Below are positions 22,246-33,100 of a stretch of DNA of 64,000 nucleotides, piece by piece. Position 1 is the stretch's first letter. Each line of letters starts with the position of its first letter. The notes beneath the pieces were generated by a model. The model had not been told where the DNA came from, ran no database searches, and worked only from the letters and a program-made list of their open reading frames with translations. The translations under genes and the position numbers were made by a program. Origin of the DNA: Drosophila miranda (lineage: Eukaryota; Arthropoda; Insecta; Diptera; Drosophilidae); NCBI RefSeq assembly GCF_003369915.1, contig NC_046673.1, positions 16,848,001 through 16,912,000 of the forward strand. Direction: 5' to 3'.

Positions 22246-23577
22246 ATGAACCGGAAACTGACCAGGGAGACGGCCCAGCAGCACTGTCTCACCTGCCTGT
22301 TGAAGCTGGACAGCGAACAGGAACAGGATGCGGATGAGGCGGCCATCAGCCGCCATGAGCTGCAGGATCTTCTCCACCAACACCTGGACTGGCCGCTGGA
22401 GGGAGAGCACCTGCTAGAGAAGTGGCTGCCGCAGCAGCTGTGCCAGCACTGTCGTCAGGAGCTGCAGCGTTTCGAGCAGTTCCGCCGGCGGGCGATTGAG
22501 TGCCGGCTCCAGCTGCTGGATCTGCTGAAGGAGGAGCAGTACACGGAACCCTCATTTGAGATTGTGTACGAGGAGTCACTGGAGGCCACTGGAGGGCAGG
22601 ACGAAGAGTTGCTGCACAGTTTGGAGCCACCAGATCCGGACCTAGACCCCGATCCAGATCCCGATCCCATCGACGAGCCTGCTGCAGAAACACCGCCAGA
22701 AAAGAGCCAGGCCAAGGTGGAGAAGCGAACCACACGGGGCGTGAGAAACAGCCTGAAGTGCAGCCAGTGCCAGCACAGCTTCGCCCACAAGCTAACCCTG
22801 TCCGCCCACATCCGCAAGGTGCACGAGGGCAGCAAGCGACCGTTCCAGTGCGACCAGTGCGAGAAGTGTTACAGCTTCATGGGCGGCCTCTACACGCACA
22901 TCAAGGAGATCCATGCGACCCGCGAGCGCCGCTATTCCTGCGACCAGCCCGGCTGTGATCGCGTCTATACCAGCTCCATTGCCATGCAGAAGCACAAGCG
23001 GCTGAAACACAGCCCCAAGGAGCCGGCGCGCAAGTTTATCTGCGAGCAGTGCGGCGCCACCTTCAACCAGTCGGCCAATCTGAATTACCACCGGCGCACC
23101 AAGCACCCCACCGAGGATGAGGTGGCCGCCAGGGACAGCGGCAGCGATCAGCACTTCTGCGAGCTCTGCCAGAAACACTTCCATTCCCGCTATACGCTGC
23201 GCTACCACACCATGCAGCAGCACGGGGACCAGGAGCGCCTCCTGCCGCACGAGTGCCAGGTGTGCGGCCGCCGCATGGCCAAGAAATTCATGCTGCTGCA
23301 GCACATGCTGATGCACTCCACCGACAAGATGCCCTGCGAGCACTGCGGCAAGCTGTTCGCCCGCAAGTTCGAGCTGGAGGCCCACATCCGGGCGGTGCAT
23401 CTCAAGCTGAAGCCCTTCGCCTGCAAGTACTGCTCCGAGTGTTTTGCCTCGCGCAAAACCCTGCGCCACCACGAGTACATCCACACGGGCGAGAAGCCTT
23501 ATGTGTGCGATGTGTGTGGCCAGAGATTCCGGCAGCAGACGTGCCTCAAGAACCACCGCAAGGTCCACGACAAATAG
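22246..23577 (+). CDS. ZAD-C2H2 zinc-finger protein (443 aa, single exon)
   Basis: A probable sequence-specific DNA-binding nuclear protein. The N-terminus has the ZAD (zinc-finger associated domain) signature: Cys14-x2-Cys17 and Cys66-x2-Cys69, separated by a helical Leu/Gln-rich stretch. ZADs bind one zinc and mediate dimerisation in an insect-expanded family. An acidic, proline-rich linker follows (about 100-165, with a DPDPDP run), then nine C2H2 fingers from about residue 172 to the C-terminus. The third finger has an insertion between its cysteines (CDQPGC), and the sixth has a Met-rich core. A TGEKP-type linker occurs only before the last finger. I start at 22246 because upstream in-frame codons precede any plausible leader and ZADs normally begin near the N-terminus. 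The stop is 101 nt from the converging sloth2 stop. I cannot name the orthologue, because ZAD genes are too similar to distinguish by eye. Confidence 0.9.
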   Translation: MNRKLTRETAQQHCLTCLLKLDSEQEQDADEAAISRHELQDLLHQHLDWPLEGEHLLEKWLPQQLCQHCRQELQRFEQFRRRAIECRLQLLDLLKEEQYTEPSFEIVYEESLEATGGQDEELLHSLEPPDPDLDPDPDPDPIDEPAAETPPEKSQAKVEKRTTRGVRNSLKCSQCQHSFAHKLTLSAHIRKVHEGSKRPFQCDQCEKCYSFMGGLYTHIKEIHATRERRYSCDQPGCDRVYTSSIAMQKHKRLKHSPKEPARKFICEQCGATFNQSANLNYHRRTKHPTEDEVAARDSGSDQHFCELCQKHFHSRYTLRYHTMQQHGDQERLLPHECQVCGRRMAKKFMLLQHMLMHSTDKMPCEHCGKLFARKFELEAHIRAVHLKLKPFACKYCSECFASRKTLRHHEYIHTGEKPYVCDVCGQRFRQQTCLKNHRKVHDK

Positions 23578-23677
23578 GACGCACTGGACACACACTGGAA
23601 CTCTCTGTCTAACAACTGAAATTTAATTAGCATTAGTCAATACATTAGTTCTTACAGAATCTACAAATATATGTAGT

Positions 23678-23848
23678 TTATGGGCTGGCGTCCTGATTGG
23701 CGGGCGGCTTCTGCTCCCGCTCTATGTAGACGGGCAGATCTTCGAGAGGCTTGTAGTACAGATGCACCGCCTGGGAACCGGCCATCATGGCCAGCATTGC
23801 GCTGGCCAGGAATTTGGTGTACTGACCCCACGACACGCCAGCGGGCAT
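23678..23848 (-). CDS. sloth2: sloth2: mitochondrial micropeptide, complex III assembly (56 aa)
   Basis: The second cistron of a bicistronic transcript. Its ATG lies 19 nt after the sloth1 stop. It reads MPAGVSWGQYTKFL, then a single hydrophobic segment rich in Ala/Met (about residues 14-29), then HLYYKPLEDLPVYIERE and a short polar tail. This matches the Drosophila Sloth2 / vertebrate Brawnin (UQCC6) family, inner-membrane peptides needed for respiratory complex III assembly. It is too short for usual gene finders, and the frame has no intron. Expression must rely on leaky scanning or reinitiation after sloth1. A possible poly(A) signal (ATTAAA on the minus strand, about 23625) follows. The family is recognised from memory of its motifs, and the genomic pairing with sloth1 strongly supports it. 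Confidence 0.85.
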   Translation of the reverse strand: MPAGVSWGQYTKFLASAMLAMMAGSQAVHLYYKPLEDLPVYIEREQKPPANQDASP

Positions 23849-23867
23849 GATTCCCACAGTTACACGA

Positions 23868-24174
23868 CTACTGCTGCTGCTGCTGTTGCTGCTGCTGATG
23901 GTGCTGCTGCTCCTCCACGTAGTTCTTGGCCTGGCGACGCTTAAATGTTCTATCTGTAAGCGGATAAGACCCAGATATTAGACAGGACGGGTATGGGTGC
24001 TCAGAAGGGGAGCGACATACAGAAATTGGTTTCGCCCACGGTCCAGTTGATCATCGAGAACTCCAGGGCGGCGCCCAGCACAAAGAAGAGCGGCAGGAAG
24101 CGGTAGATGCCGAAGCGTCGCTTGCCGGGCCAGCTATCGAGCAGACGTCGCACGGAGCCGCTATATAGATTCAT
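23868..24174 (-). CDS. sloth1: sloth1: SMIM4-like mitochondrial micropeptide (79 aa, two exons)
   Basis: The exons are 24174-24021 and 23953-23868 on the minus strand. The 67-nt intron has a GTATGT donor and a CTTACAG acceptor, and a Tyr codon is split T|AT. The protein begins MNLYSGSVRRLLDSWPGK, has one membrane segment (about residues 25-40, FLPLFFVLGAALEFSMINW) and a matrix- or space-facing YRTFKRRQAKNYVEE segment. This matches Drosophila Sloth1 / human SMIM4, a complex III assembly peptide that acts with Sloth2. The C-terminus is a run of Gln (about 70-79) encoded by CAG/CAA repeats. The tail is likely variable between species. The ATG is 346 bp from the carmine ATG on the other strand. 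Confidence 0.88.
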
Positions 24175-24520
24175 GTGTGAGTAGCCGCAGCGGAGGGATT
24201 ATATAATTGCTTGCTCTCTGCCGGCAGCTCAAGTGGAGTGGGCGGTCTGTTTGATGTGGCGGCCTCTGCGGATTCAAGCATCCATCAATCCCTGGATCTT
24301 CTGCCTTCGGAGCAGCTTGTAAACTCAGCGAAGTAGCTGCCAAATTTATTTTTGTCCAACAAAACTTAAAATTCGTGTGCTCCGCCGCCTGAACAGCTGA
24401 TCGATGGAACGGTCTGGTAGCGCTGTTGAGGAAACTACCGTATAGAAATACTATCGTTATGCCAACATTGCCAGAAATTACAAATAAAGAAACAAATTGT
24501 AAACAAATTTTGGCCGAAAT
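24175..24520. promoter_or_regulatory. Divergent promoter interval between sloth1/2 and carmine
   Basis: Only 346 bp separate the two start codons, so both leaders and both core promoters must lie here. A sequence on the minus strand near 24420 (CAACAGCGCTACC) is close to the Drosophila core Motif 7 consensus. There is no TATA box, which fits two housekeeping-type genes. Confidence 0.55.
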
Positions 24521-26095
24521 ATGATACACAGTCTGTTTATTGTTAACAGCGGGGGGTAAGTGCGACCACAGCCAGGAGTGAATCAGCAACAGCAAAATCT
24601 CAGCCACTCCACCTCCCAACAGCGAAGTATTCTTAGAGAAGCACTGGCGGTCCGTCGTTTCGCGATCCGTTTGCGAATATTTTCTCGATGCCCAGCGCGC
24701 TGCACCATATGTAAGACCCCACCCCTCTCCCACCATCACAATGAGTTCTGCCACGTACTGAAGCTTGAGCTCGTTTCAGGATGTGCCGCCGGTGATAGCC
24801 ACGCCCCACTACTACCTCATCACCGTGCAGCGGGAGGCGGTCTCCCTGGTGGCCGCCTGCAAGCAGGAGGTGCCGCCGCTCTTTGTGATCGAGTTCCTGC
24901 ACCGTGTGGTGGACACATTTCAGGACTACTTTGGCGACTGCTCGGAGACGGTGATCAAGGACAACTATGTCGTTGTCTACGAGCTGCTCGACGAGATGCT
25001 GGACAACGGCTTCCCGCTGGCCACGGAGAGCAATATCCTGAAGGAGCTGATCAAGCCGCCGAACATACTCCGCACCATTGCCAACACCGTCACCGGCAAG
25101 AGCAAGTCCGTTCGGCCATCACCGAAAAGAAAGCTCTCCCTGAACCGTCCCCCCTTTTGCATTGCAGTGTCAGCACCATCCTGCCGTCGGGCCAGCTATC
25201 GGCCATACCCTGGCGTCGGAGCGGTGTGCGCTACACCAACAACGAGGCCTACTTTGACGTCATCGAGGAGGTGGATGCCATCATTGATAAGTCCGGATCG
25301 ACTGTTTTTGCCGAAATCCAGGGGCATGTAAGTTCTAAAATTGAAGTAGAAGACATATTGGCATGAGTTAATTTTGCGCCTTTAGATCGATTGCTGCATC
25401 AAGCTGTCGGGCATGCCGGATCTTACCTTGTCGTTTATGAATCCACGCCTCTTCGACGACGTCTCGTTCCATCCGTGCGTGCGCTTCAAGCGCTGGGAGG
25501 CCGAGCGCCTGCTCTCCTTCATTCCGCCCGATGGAAATTTCCGCCTGATGTCCTACCACATAAGTTCGCAGTCCGTGGTGGCCATACCCATTTACATTCG
25601 CCACAATTTCTCAATTAAGACGGGCGAACAGGGACGCCTGGATCTGACCATCGGACCGCGCAACACGCTGGGACGCACCGTGGACAAGGTGAGGTTGGAG
25701 CTAACGATGCCGCGGTGCGTCCTCAACTGCCTGCTGACGCCGAATCAGGGAAAGTACACCTTCGATTCGGTCAGCAAGACGCTGTCCTGGGATGTGGGCC
25801 GCATCGATGTCTCCAAGCTGCCCAATATACGGGGATCGGTAAGACCAGATCTGATTAGCTGATATATACAATATCTAAGATATCTTCCATTTTTTTTCTC
25901 GCCAAAAAGGTGTCCATCACACCGGGCACGACCAACATCGATGCCAATCCGTCGGTGAATGTGCAATTCCAGATCTCCCAGCTGGCCGTCTCCGGGCTGA
26001 AGGTGAATCGCCTGGACATGTACGGGGAGAAGTACAAGCCCTTCAAGGGCGTCAAATACCTGACAAAGGCGGGCAAATTTCAAGTGCGAATGTAG
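24521..26095 (+). CDS. cm: carmine: AP-3 adaptor complex mu subunit (415 aa, six exons)
   Basis: The exons are 24521-24555, 24623-24710, 24780-25105, 25168-25327, 25386-25838 and 25910-26095. They total 1,248 nt with all phases joining cleanly. The protein starts MIHSLFIVNSGGEVFLEKHW, the longin-like domain of AP mu chains (about 1-140). The mu homology domain (about 175-415) follows, which binds tyrosine sorting signals, and it ends LTKAGKFQVRM. AP-3 mu sorts cargo to lysosome-related organelles such as eye pigment granules; mutation in Drosophila gives the carmine eye colour. Length equals the expected 415 residues. Four of five introns have standard donors. Intron 3 (25106-25167) has the weak donor GTCCGT. 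It lies head-to-head with sloth1/2. Confidence 0.95.
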
Positions 26096-28832
26096 ACAAA
26101 TGGCGTCCATCCTAACTTCCAGGCAACGACAACGGCAGCCAGCCTTAATTAAGCGTACATCTTAAGCGTATTCCAAATACCTTGCTTTCTGTCACCCCAC
26201 TATCTGTATCTATCCATCTATCCATCCATCTATATCCATTCCTTTCTCTGTCCATAAAAAAGCCACAGCCACAGGCTCCAATGTCGTTGTGGTGTGTGTT
26301 GCGCTGCGTTCTGTTGTGTGGTGGCTCGTCGCCATGTTTGAGAGCGCAACAAAACGGATGGGGAATAAAAGAAGCGAGAATCGAATCTCAATACTTGACT
26401 GGAAACGTAGTTGCAAGTCGGGTCTTCGAGTGGTGTGGCGTGGCGTGGCGTGGCAAGGTAAGGCATGCCATGGCAACAGACAACGCAGAAAACCAATAAA
26501 TTTAAATGAAAATGCAAAACTTGATTTTGCAGCCAGCTAGCAACGCATACCGCATACATACTGTGTATATGTATACATATGTACATACCTCTATGTTTGC
26601 TGGGTGCTGGGTGCTGTATATAAGTGCATACATACTCGTATGAATTGAGCCACAGTGGAGCACTGGTAGGAGGGATATGTAGAAAGAGAACAGCTAAAGA
26701 TCCACACTATCCAAGTTTACAAATAGCCAAATCATTTTATTTGAATAGAAAGAATATTCGATAGATACATTTGCCTTTAAGACACTCGAAATACGATGTT
26801 TCTCTATAAAAAACAGTTTGGGACTACGATTCTCACTAGAAGAAAGATGCTGCGCCTGAAAACTCACCCTTAACTGCTAAGCACCACTGAGAAAGAGAGA
26901 GAGAGAGTTTTCTTTCTTCATGGCAGCTATATTTTAAAGATACAATTGTATTGTAATTTCGTAAACAGTTTTCAAGCACTCCTCTAGATACTTTGAGCCG
27001 AGAGCATCTCAATATATTTTCTAGGATAGCTTTTTTGTTTTGCGAACCAAAGTCTAGAAAAGCACCAGGTAAAAGCCATCATCCAGAGACCCTACTGTCT
27101 TTCTTTCTCTGTCTGTCTTTTTCTTGTTATCTCCTCATACAGCCTGCATTTTTCTGTGTCCCGACGGAGTTGAGCCGGGAACCGGTTTCCCCACCGTTTT
27201 CAGCCTTTTTTCAGTTACAGCTTCAAGCTCCACAGTCTTTTGGGTGCGGCGTGCAACGGTAGCCAACAAGCGCCACCAAAACCGTCGACCAAGCCAAGGC
27301 GAGGACCATGGCTAGACATGTTGTACACACAGACAGACACAGGCCTCGGCACAGGCACAGACACAGTTCCACAGAGAGATCTCTTGGCCAGAATCGGAGT
27401 TGACCAGACCTTAACAGACCAGGCCATAGCTGTGCTGGTCTGGTCGGAGCCCCAGCCTCGTTCCAGCTCCGTTTTGCTTTGACTGCATTCGAGAGCCATT
27501 TTTCAAGCGTGGGAAATGCCTATTTGGAGCTATGCGATGGAGTTCTTTAAAGGGCTGATGGAGGGTGGAGAGGGGTACAATTTGCTGCACAGCATGGAGC
27601 ATGGGGCATGGAGCATGCCCCGAAATGCTCATTGATTCAGGTTCGTTGCCTAAGTCTTTCGTTATGCCCTCCTATGGCTTCCATTCTCCACCTCCTCCAT
27701 TCACGCTGGCACCTCTGCCGGCACACATTCGCCCCCTGCCTAGTAAAAGGTTTCTCCATAGGTATTTCTGGCATTTAGTTGGTGTAATTGATAGCCCATT
27801 TCATACGGATCGATTATAAATTGTTTTCCATCTCATTTGCATTTTGCACGGCCAGCGGCAGCCGCAGAATACACGTAATGTTATGGTAATTCTGGGGGAA
27901 ACGTTTTATAGATTATTTGTAGCAATTGAATTTACTTCTAAACAAGCCTCATGAATGCCCTCAGGTGCTGCTCGAAAACCTCATTACAAATTGTTGTTTC
28001 TTACTGAGAAACCTTATAGATCAGATCTCTGGCTCGACCTCTCACATAAGCCACAATCCGATCTGAAGTTCCTCTCATAGAAACCTTATAGGGTTTCCTT
28101 CAGCTCTCTCTCAGTTCCCCGCTGAGAGACCTCAGAGATCTTTTCCATAGCTGGCTTTTCTCTCCGCCAAACCTCACCGATAACCTTCTGTGCTGTGAAA
28201 CCTCACAGATTTCACCTTTAGCAGCAGTTGGCGCTTGAAAAACTACAAAAAAATAGCCCTCAACTGCAGCTCATCGACTTCTGCGGCATATGTACTCTAC
28301 TGTCGGCTTTGTCTGATTGTCCCATCCAACAAACTTTACTTCTAGCGCCCTGCTAAGTGATTTCCAAAGACTGCAATCTCCTCCTCCCATAACCATGGAT
28401 GCTTTGCATTTGATCTACTTTGGGCTCGAAATGTTTGTCCAAGACAAAATCTATCGTAGGTTAACACACAATCGAAATACTCTTAAAGCGTATGGTTTTC
28501 ATAAAATATACATATCAAGGAAAAATATTCAATTAATTTGTATAATTCCACATTAAATTTCTATAGTCATAAGGATGTATCTTTGGCAGAAATAGAAATG
28601 CCAATTGCAAGGAAAAGTTTGCGATTCCTATTTTGAATCGAAATAAAGTCCGATCCCAATGTTTTCTGTTTCAATATATGGGAAACATATATTTTATAAA
28701 CAAAATGTATTTGCAATAGTTTCAGGTAATACGGAATTGCCAGGAAATCCAATTCGTACCAAAATTATGGCACACACCGCGGTATTGGAAGATCCACGGC
28801 ATGTTTCGGGTTAGAGTGTGCTTAGCTTGTTT
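26096..28832. other. Intergenic sequence
   Basis: No supported gene. It holds short tandem TCCATC units (about 26205-26235), a GTGGCGTGGC run (about 26430-26455) and a short GA tract (about 26885-26908). The early part carries the carmine 3' UTR. Confidence 0.5.
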
Positions 28833-28997
28833 TTACTGCCACAACAGGCTCAGGATGGACAATGGTGGCATCCCGGGCTCGGCTCCCTTTGAGAATCCCA
28901 GATAAAGCACCATTGGCACGAATCCCCAGTGGAATGTCGTTTGGACCACGCCGACGACCACTCCCAAACGCTCCTTGACTCCTTCGGATAGCTCCAT
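28833..28997 (-). CDS. Tom7-like mitochondrial import receptor subunit (54 aa, intronless)
   Basis: The minus-strand ATG at 28997 opens 54 codons to TAA (28835-28833). The N-terminus MELSEGVKERLGVV is a short cytosolic helix. The single membrane segment then carries HWGFVPMVLYLGF, followed by KGAEPGMPPL and the C-terminal LSLLWQ. These match the conserved Tom7 core (WGF.P...YLGF..GA.PGMP....LSLLW) along its whole length. Tom7 is a tail-anchored outer-membrane subunit that modulates assembly of the TOM import channel. The frame is intact and more GC-rich than its AT-rich flanks. Drosophila melanogaster has a Tom7 gene that I recall as autosomal. This X-linked intronless copy may therefore be a duplicate or retrocopy, or the sole gene relocated; the sequence cannot decide. 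No poly-A remnant or target-site duplication is obvious. Confidence 0.85.
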   Translation of the reverse strand: MELSEGVKERLGVVVGVVQTTFHWGFVPMVLYLGFSKGAEPGMPPLSILSLLWQ

Positions 28998-29936
28998 TTC
29001 TTATTTAATTTATTTTTTCGATAATCAGAATCAAAGATTATGAAATGTGTTGACAGAAATCGCCAGAACGCCTCAACTCTAATGTAAAAATCTTTTTCCC
29101 GTGTTTTTTGTTCATTTGTTTTAAACAATATCTTACTTTATTATTACATCTCTTATGATTTATGATCAAAATTCTAACCAAAAGTCTCTCTAGAAAATTC
29201 CACTATAATAACTGAAAAAAAAATCCAGAAAAATGGTGCGAAACAGTGCTTAAAATTAAATTCTCATAAAGTACATATGTATGTATAATTTTTTAAACGT
29301 ACAGATATCCAAAGATAGATAGATATTTTCTGTTTTTGTCTCGTGATAATGTCTTCGTTTTTTTGCACTTAAAAAATTCAGCGCCATTAGAGATTAATTT
29401 TTTATTTTTATTTTGACTTTTTTCACTTGGAATGTGTTTAACGATCACATATGGAAATGCCTATATGCATCTATGTATCTCTATAAAATATATAGGGTGG
29501 GAAAGCTTCCTTCTGGCTAGTATGGATTTAGTATACACCTGAAGACTTCAGATAAAATCAGACAGACGCTTTTCACAGTTTGTTGGATATATATTTTCTT
29601 TGCTGAATTAAGATTTTTCTAATCGAATTTTAATGAAAATACAACCCCATTTAGACGGTTTTTCTGGTGGGGTGTGGGGGGAGGGGAGCGTTGCGTTGCG
29701 TTAGCTAATGGAGCCTTCGGGCGGCAACCAAAAAGTTAAGTGAAAGACAAGCAACAGAGCAAATTCGAGCGACATGCATTTGTCATTAGCAGTAACAAGG
29801 TTGTAAGGCCTCCGCTCTGCCATGGAGGATGGGATGGGTGGCATTGTGGTGCTCGGGCAAGTCGTGCAATTGCAATAGCAATTGCATTCGCTGTTCGATA
29901 ATAATTTATGCAACCTGTTGTCGCCGCACTAGGCAA
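28998..29936. other. Intergenic, AT-rich
   Basis: No supported gene. It includes the leader/promoter of the Tom7-like gene (no clear TATA box) and a G-rich patch at about 29665-29690. Confidence 0.5.
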
Positions 29937-30170
29937 ATGTTTAAGCTCTTGTCTTGCCTCGCTTGTTACTTGTTTGCTTTGCTGCTTTGTTGCATATTTG
30001 TTGATTTTGATTGCTGTTTGCCCAACTTTGCGAAAGGTGTCGAATGCACCGCACCGGCCAGCGTCAATTGGATCGGCCCACATCGTTTCGAAAACTATAA
30101 ACCAGAGCAGCAACCGGTGCCACCGCCACCTCCTCCACCTCCTCCTTCTCCTCTAGTGTCTGGTGCATAG
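29937..30170 (+). CDS. Candidate secreted proline-rich peptide (77 aa)
   Basis: The ATG at 29937 opens with MFKLLSCLACYLFALLLCC, a lysine followed by a long hydrophobic, cysteine-rich stretch like a signal peptide (about 1-28). A short mature-looking part follows (ECTAPASVNWIGPHRFENY) and ends in a run of about nine prolines and SPLVSGA. There is no recognised domain, no clear TATA/Inr and no AATAAA close by. An opposite-strand frame is also open across it. It could be a small secreted peptide of the accessory-gland type or a chance frame, and it needs evidence of transcription. Confidence 0.3.
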   Translation: MFKLLSCLACYLFALLLCCIFVDFDCCLPNFAKGVECTAPASVNWIGPHRFENYKPEQQPVPPPPPPPPPSPLVSGA

Positions 30171-33100
30171 AATGTCTAATAAGCACTCGCCTGGCACGTC
30201 TGGCCACCTAATTAGAAACGCTGATTGTGTCCACGCGGGCGGCTGCTGGACTGGAGGGGGGGATTTGAGTGCCAGAAAACAGATCCATATGGCAATCCAT
30301 CGGCAATGCTATCGGTTATAATGCATGAGTGCATACCCTGCTCTTGATGTGGATTCGAATCATTCATTGATGGTATTTTACAGGAGTATAGCCCTATGCA
30401 CAGTGGGCAAAAAAGCCCATCTAGCTGAAATAATAAATAAATAATAAAAAGATACTTTGTTTAATGATAATTTTTTATTTTTATTTTTAAGTCTAATGGT
30501 AATAAAGAAGTATCTTTTCATGGTGGATTTATTTTTGGATGACAGTAAAAATAAAAAAAAATTATTTCAATTTAAAATATGAACATTGCAAATAATATTA
30601 CCTTCAAATGCTTACATTATAACAATGATGAAATTAAAAAAAAAAAAAAAATTACCGATAGCCTAATTAGTGTATTGTTAATCGAATTCAACATAAAAAA
30701 TGCTTTGTATATTTAAAAATTTGACTTTAATTCAGCTAGACTGGCTGTTTTGACCACTGTTCAGCGGTGCTAGAATGCATTCTAGGCCTATCAGATCCTT
30801 TGAATCCTTAAGCGGAATTCCCTTTGATTTAAACATTAATTTTTTTTTAAACTTTAAAATAAACTTAATATATAGGCAGTATGTACTACAATTGTAGGAA
30901 ATTAATTTCATTTAAATATGAAAATATATATTTAAAAATGAAAAATATTTTTTTTTATATGAATAATATTTTAATTAAATATTTTCATATTAATTTTTCT
31001 TGTTCAAATTTTCACACCCCGAGATGTGTAAAAAAATACAATTTTTAGGGCCTTTATACTTTTACACTTCCTTCCCCAACCGAAATAACCGATAGTTCCA
31101 GAAGGGTATGATATCTAAGTGGACTTTGTGTGTCACTTCTGTGGTGCTCATTAAAAACGATTGAAACTTCCGCAAGTCGATGGAAGAATGAAAGAAGATG
31201 CTTTCAAAACGAAACAAAACCAAAAGCCAGAAACTACTCTATAGTATGATCCCGAACATATCATAATCACAATCGCAATCGCAGAGCGGAAAGTGTGTTT
31301 CTGGCTCACAGACATACATACAGTCATTCCCGCTACCCTCTTTCACTCGCCTCTTTGTCATTCGCTATGGGTATTACTCATTCTGGGGTCTTTAATTGTG
31401 TTCCTACCCATAAACAAAATCCCCGAAAAATTGAACGCAGAACCAGCAAAATAAACCTGACATATGTATACAGACTCGTACATTCGGGTCTCTGTCTGTC
31501 TGTCACCGAGGATTTGCATACAAAGTCACACAATTTTGATAAACAAAAAGATATTAATTGCTCACGCATACGATATCTACATACAGGCACTCATATTCTC
31601 ATGCGGGGCTCTGTGAGATACTGTAGTATCTGTGCTATGCTAATGCAGGAGTTTTAGCTGATAAACAGGCATCGACATGTGTACTATGTATCTGTGTTTT
31701 GGGTTTGGTGTCAGCCACATAATTAGTGGAAAATACTCATGGCTAACGAGTGTCAGCAAATGGCTTTTAATTAATCAATTTATAAAAGGTTAAAGGTCGC
31801 CTGATGTTCGCCTTTTCAGTCGAAGAGTGAGCAAAAGGGAGTAGAACAATTCCTACGTGGGTGGCCTTGTAAGTCTCTAAAGGACCAGCAAAATATGTAT
31901 CATTTTTTCAAAATATGATCAATGATGAAGTATACACTTTTGCATCTGCTGAAACCAATCTTCAAAGCACTTTTTCCACTTCTCTGAAACGAGTGTTTTT
32001 TTTGGGAGAAAAAACCATTTTTCTCCAAAGATAAGTTTTTCGTTTATCGTTAAACGATCTAAATCGCAACCCTAGAATATAGAGTGCTAAGCATGATTTG
32101 CCCAAAAAATACTAAACTTTTAAATGGTAGAGGCGTTTGTGACCTGGATATACTAAAAATAGAGGTACACGTGCCTCAACATCAAGATACCCGAAACACT
32201 TAAAGTATTTTTCTCTATAGAAACAAGTCTCCATGGAAGAAGAGGAATAATACAATAGAGAAAGGCTAGAAAATGTAGATAGTTCAACCAGACAGAGAGT
32301 TTAAACCATTTGATATTTGCCAATAGATATTTCCTTGCAATCATGTGATTGAAAAACCCAAACCAGGCAGATGCCCGCCCAAGAACCTATAGAGAAAAAG
32401 GGTAGAAGTAAGGACTGGACACTTGACCGATTTGTGTCGAGAATGTTTACTTAGCAAGGTGATAAATAAACTGCTGAACTGCTGATCTGCTGCTCCTCCC
32501 CCTCACAGCTAATTTGCAGCATTCAGGCAGAACACACAATGAAATGAAGTACAAAAAAACCAAAAAACAATTGCGACAAACAGCACGGAAAAAATAAAAG
32601 GCAATAACAATAAATCTGGCAGCGGCAACAAAAGGAGGCAAACCGAAAACGATTCACGGGGACTGTCTGAAAATCAGCGAAAACAACTTTTTAAATAAAT
32701 AAATTGTGTCTAAGCTGAAATTTAGACGAGTGCCGCACAGATCACGGCGCAAGCCGCTTACGTGACGACCATTACATTACGTAAGGTGTTGCCACCGACA
32801 GAGGCCGCCACTGCTTTTGGGGGCGGTTGGGGAACGGATTCAACGGATTTTGTTTGAAATTGATCGCCGCAGTGGGTGTTGTTTTGCAGCGCTTTTGTGC
32901 AAATTGCGGGAAATTAATTTGACAATTGTCCGGCGAGAAACAAAAACAACGACAACAAACGGTAGACCCCCAGCTACACCCACTCACCCCAAGTGCAAGG
33001 TCGACCGAGAAATCATGCATCCATGTGTATTTTTCAATGGGGGAGGTATTTTTATCTACCCAAATAGAGCTCCTCGTCTGGAAACAAGTACATAATACAC

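Noticed and set aside
22792-23595. 267-codon minus-strand frame under the zinc-finger gene
   Set aside because: A shadow frame produced by GC-biased third positions of the zinc-finger gene.
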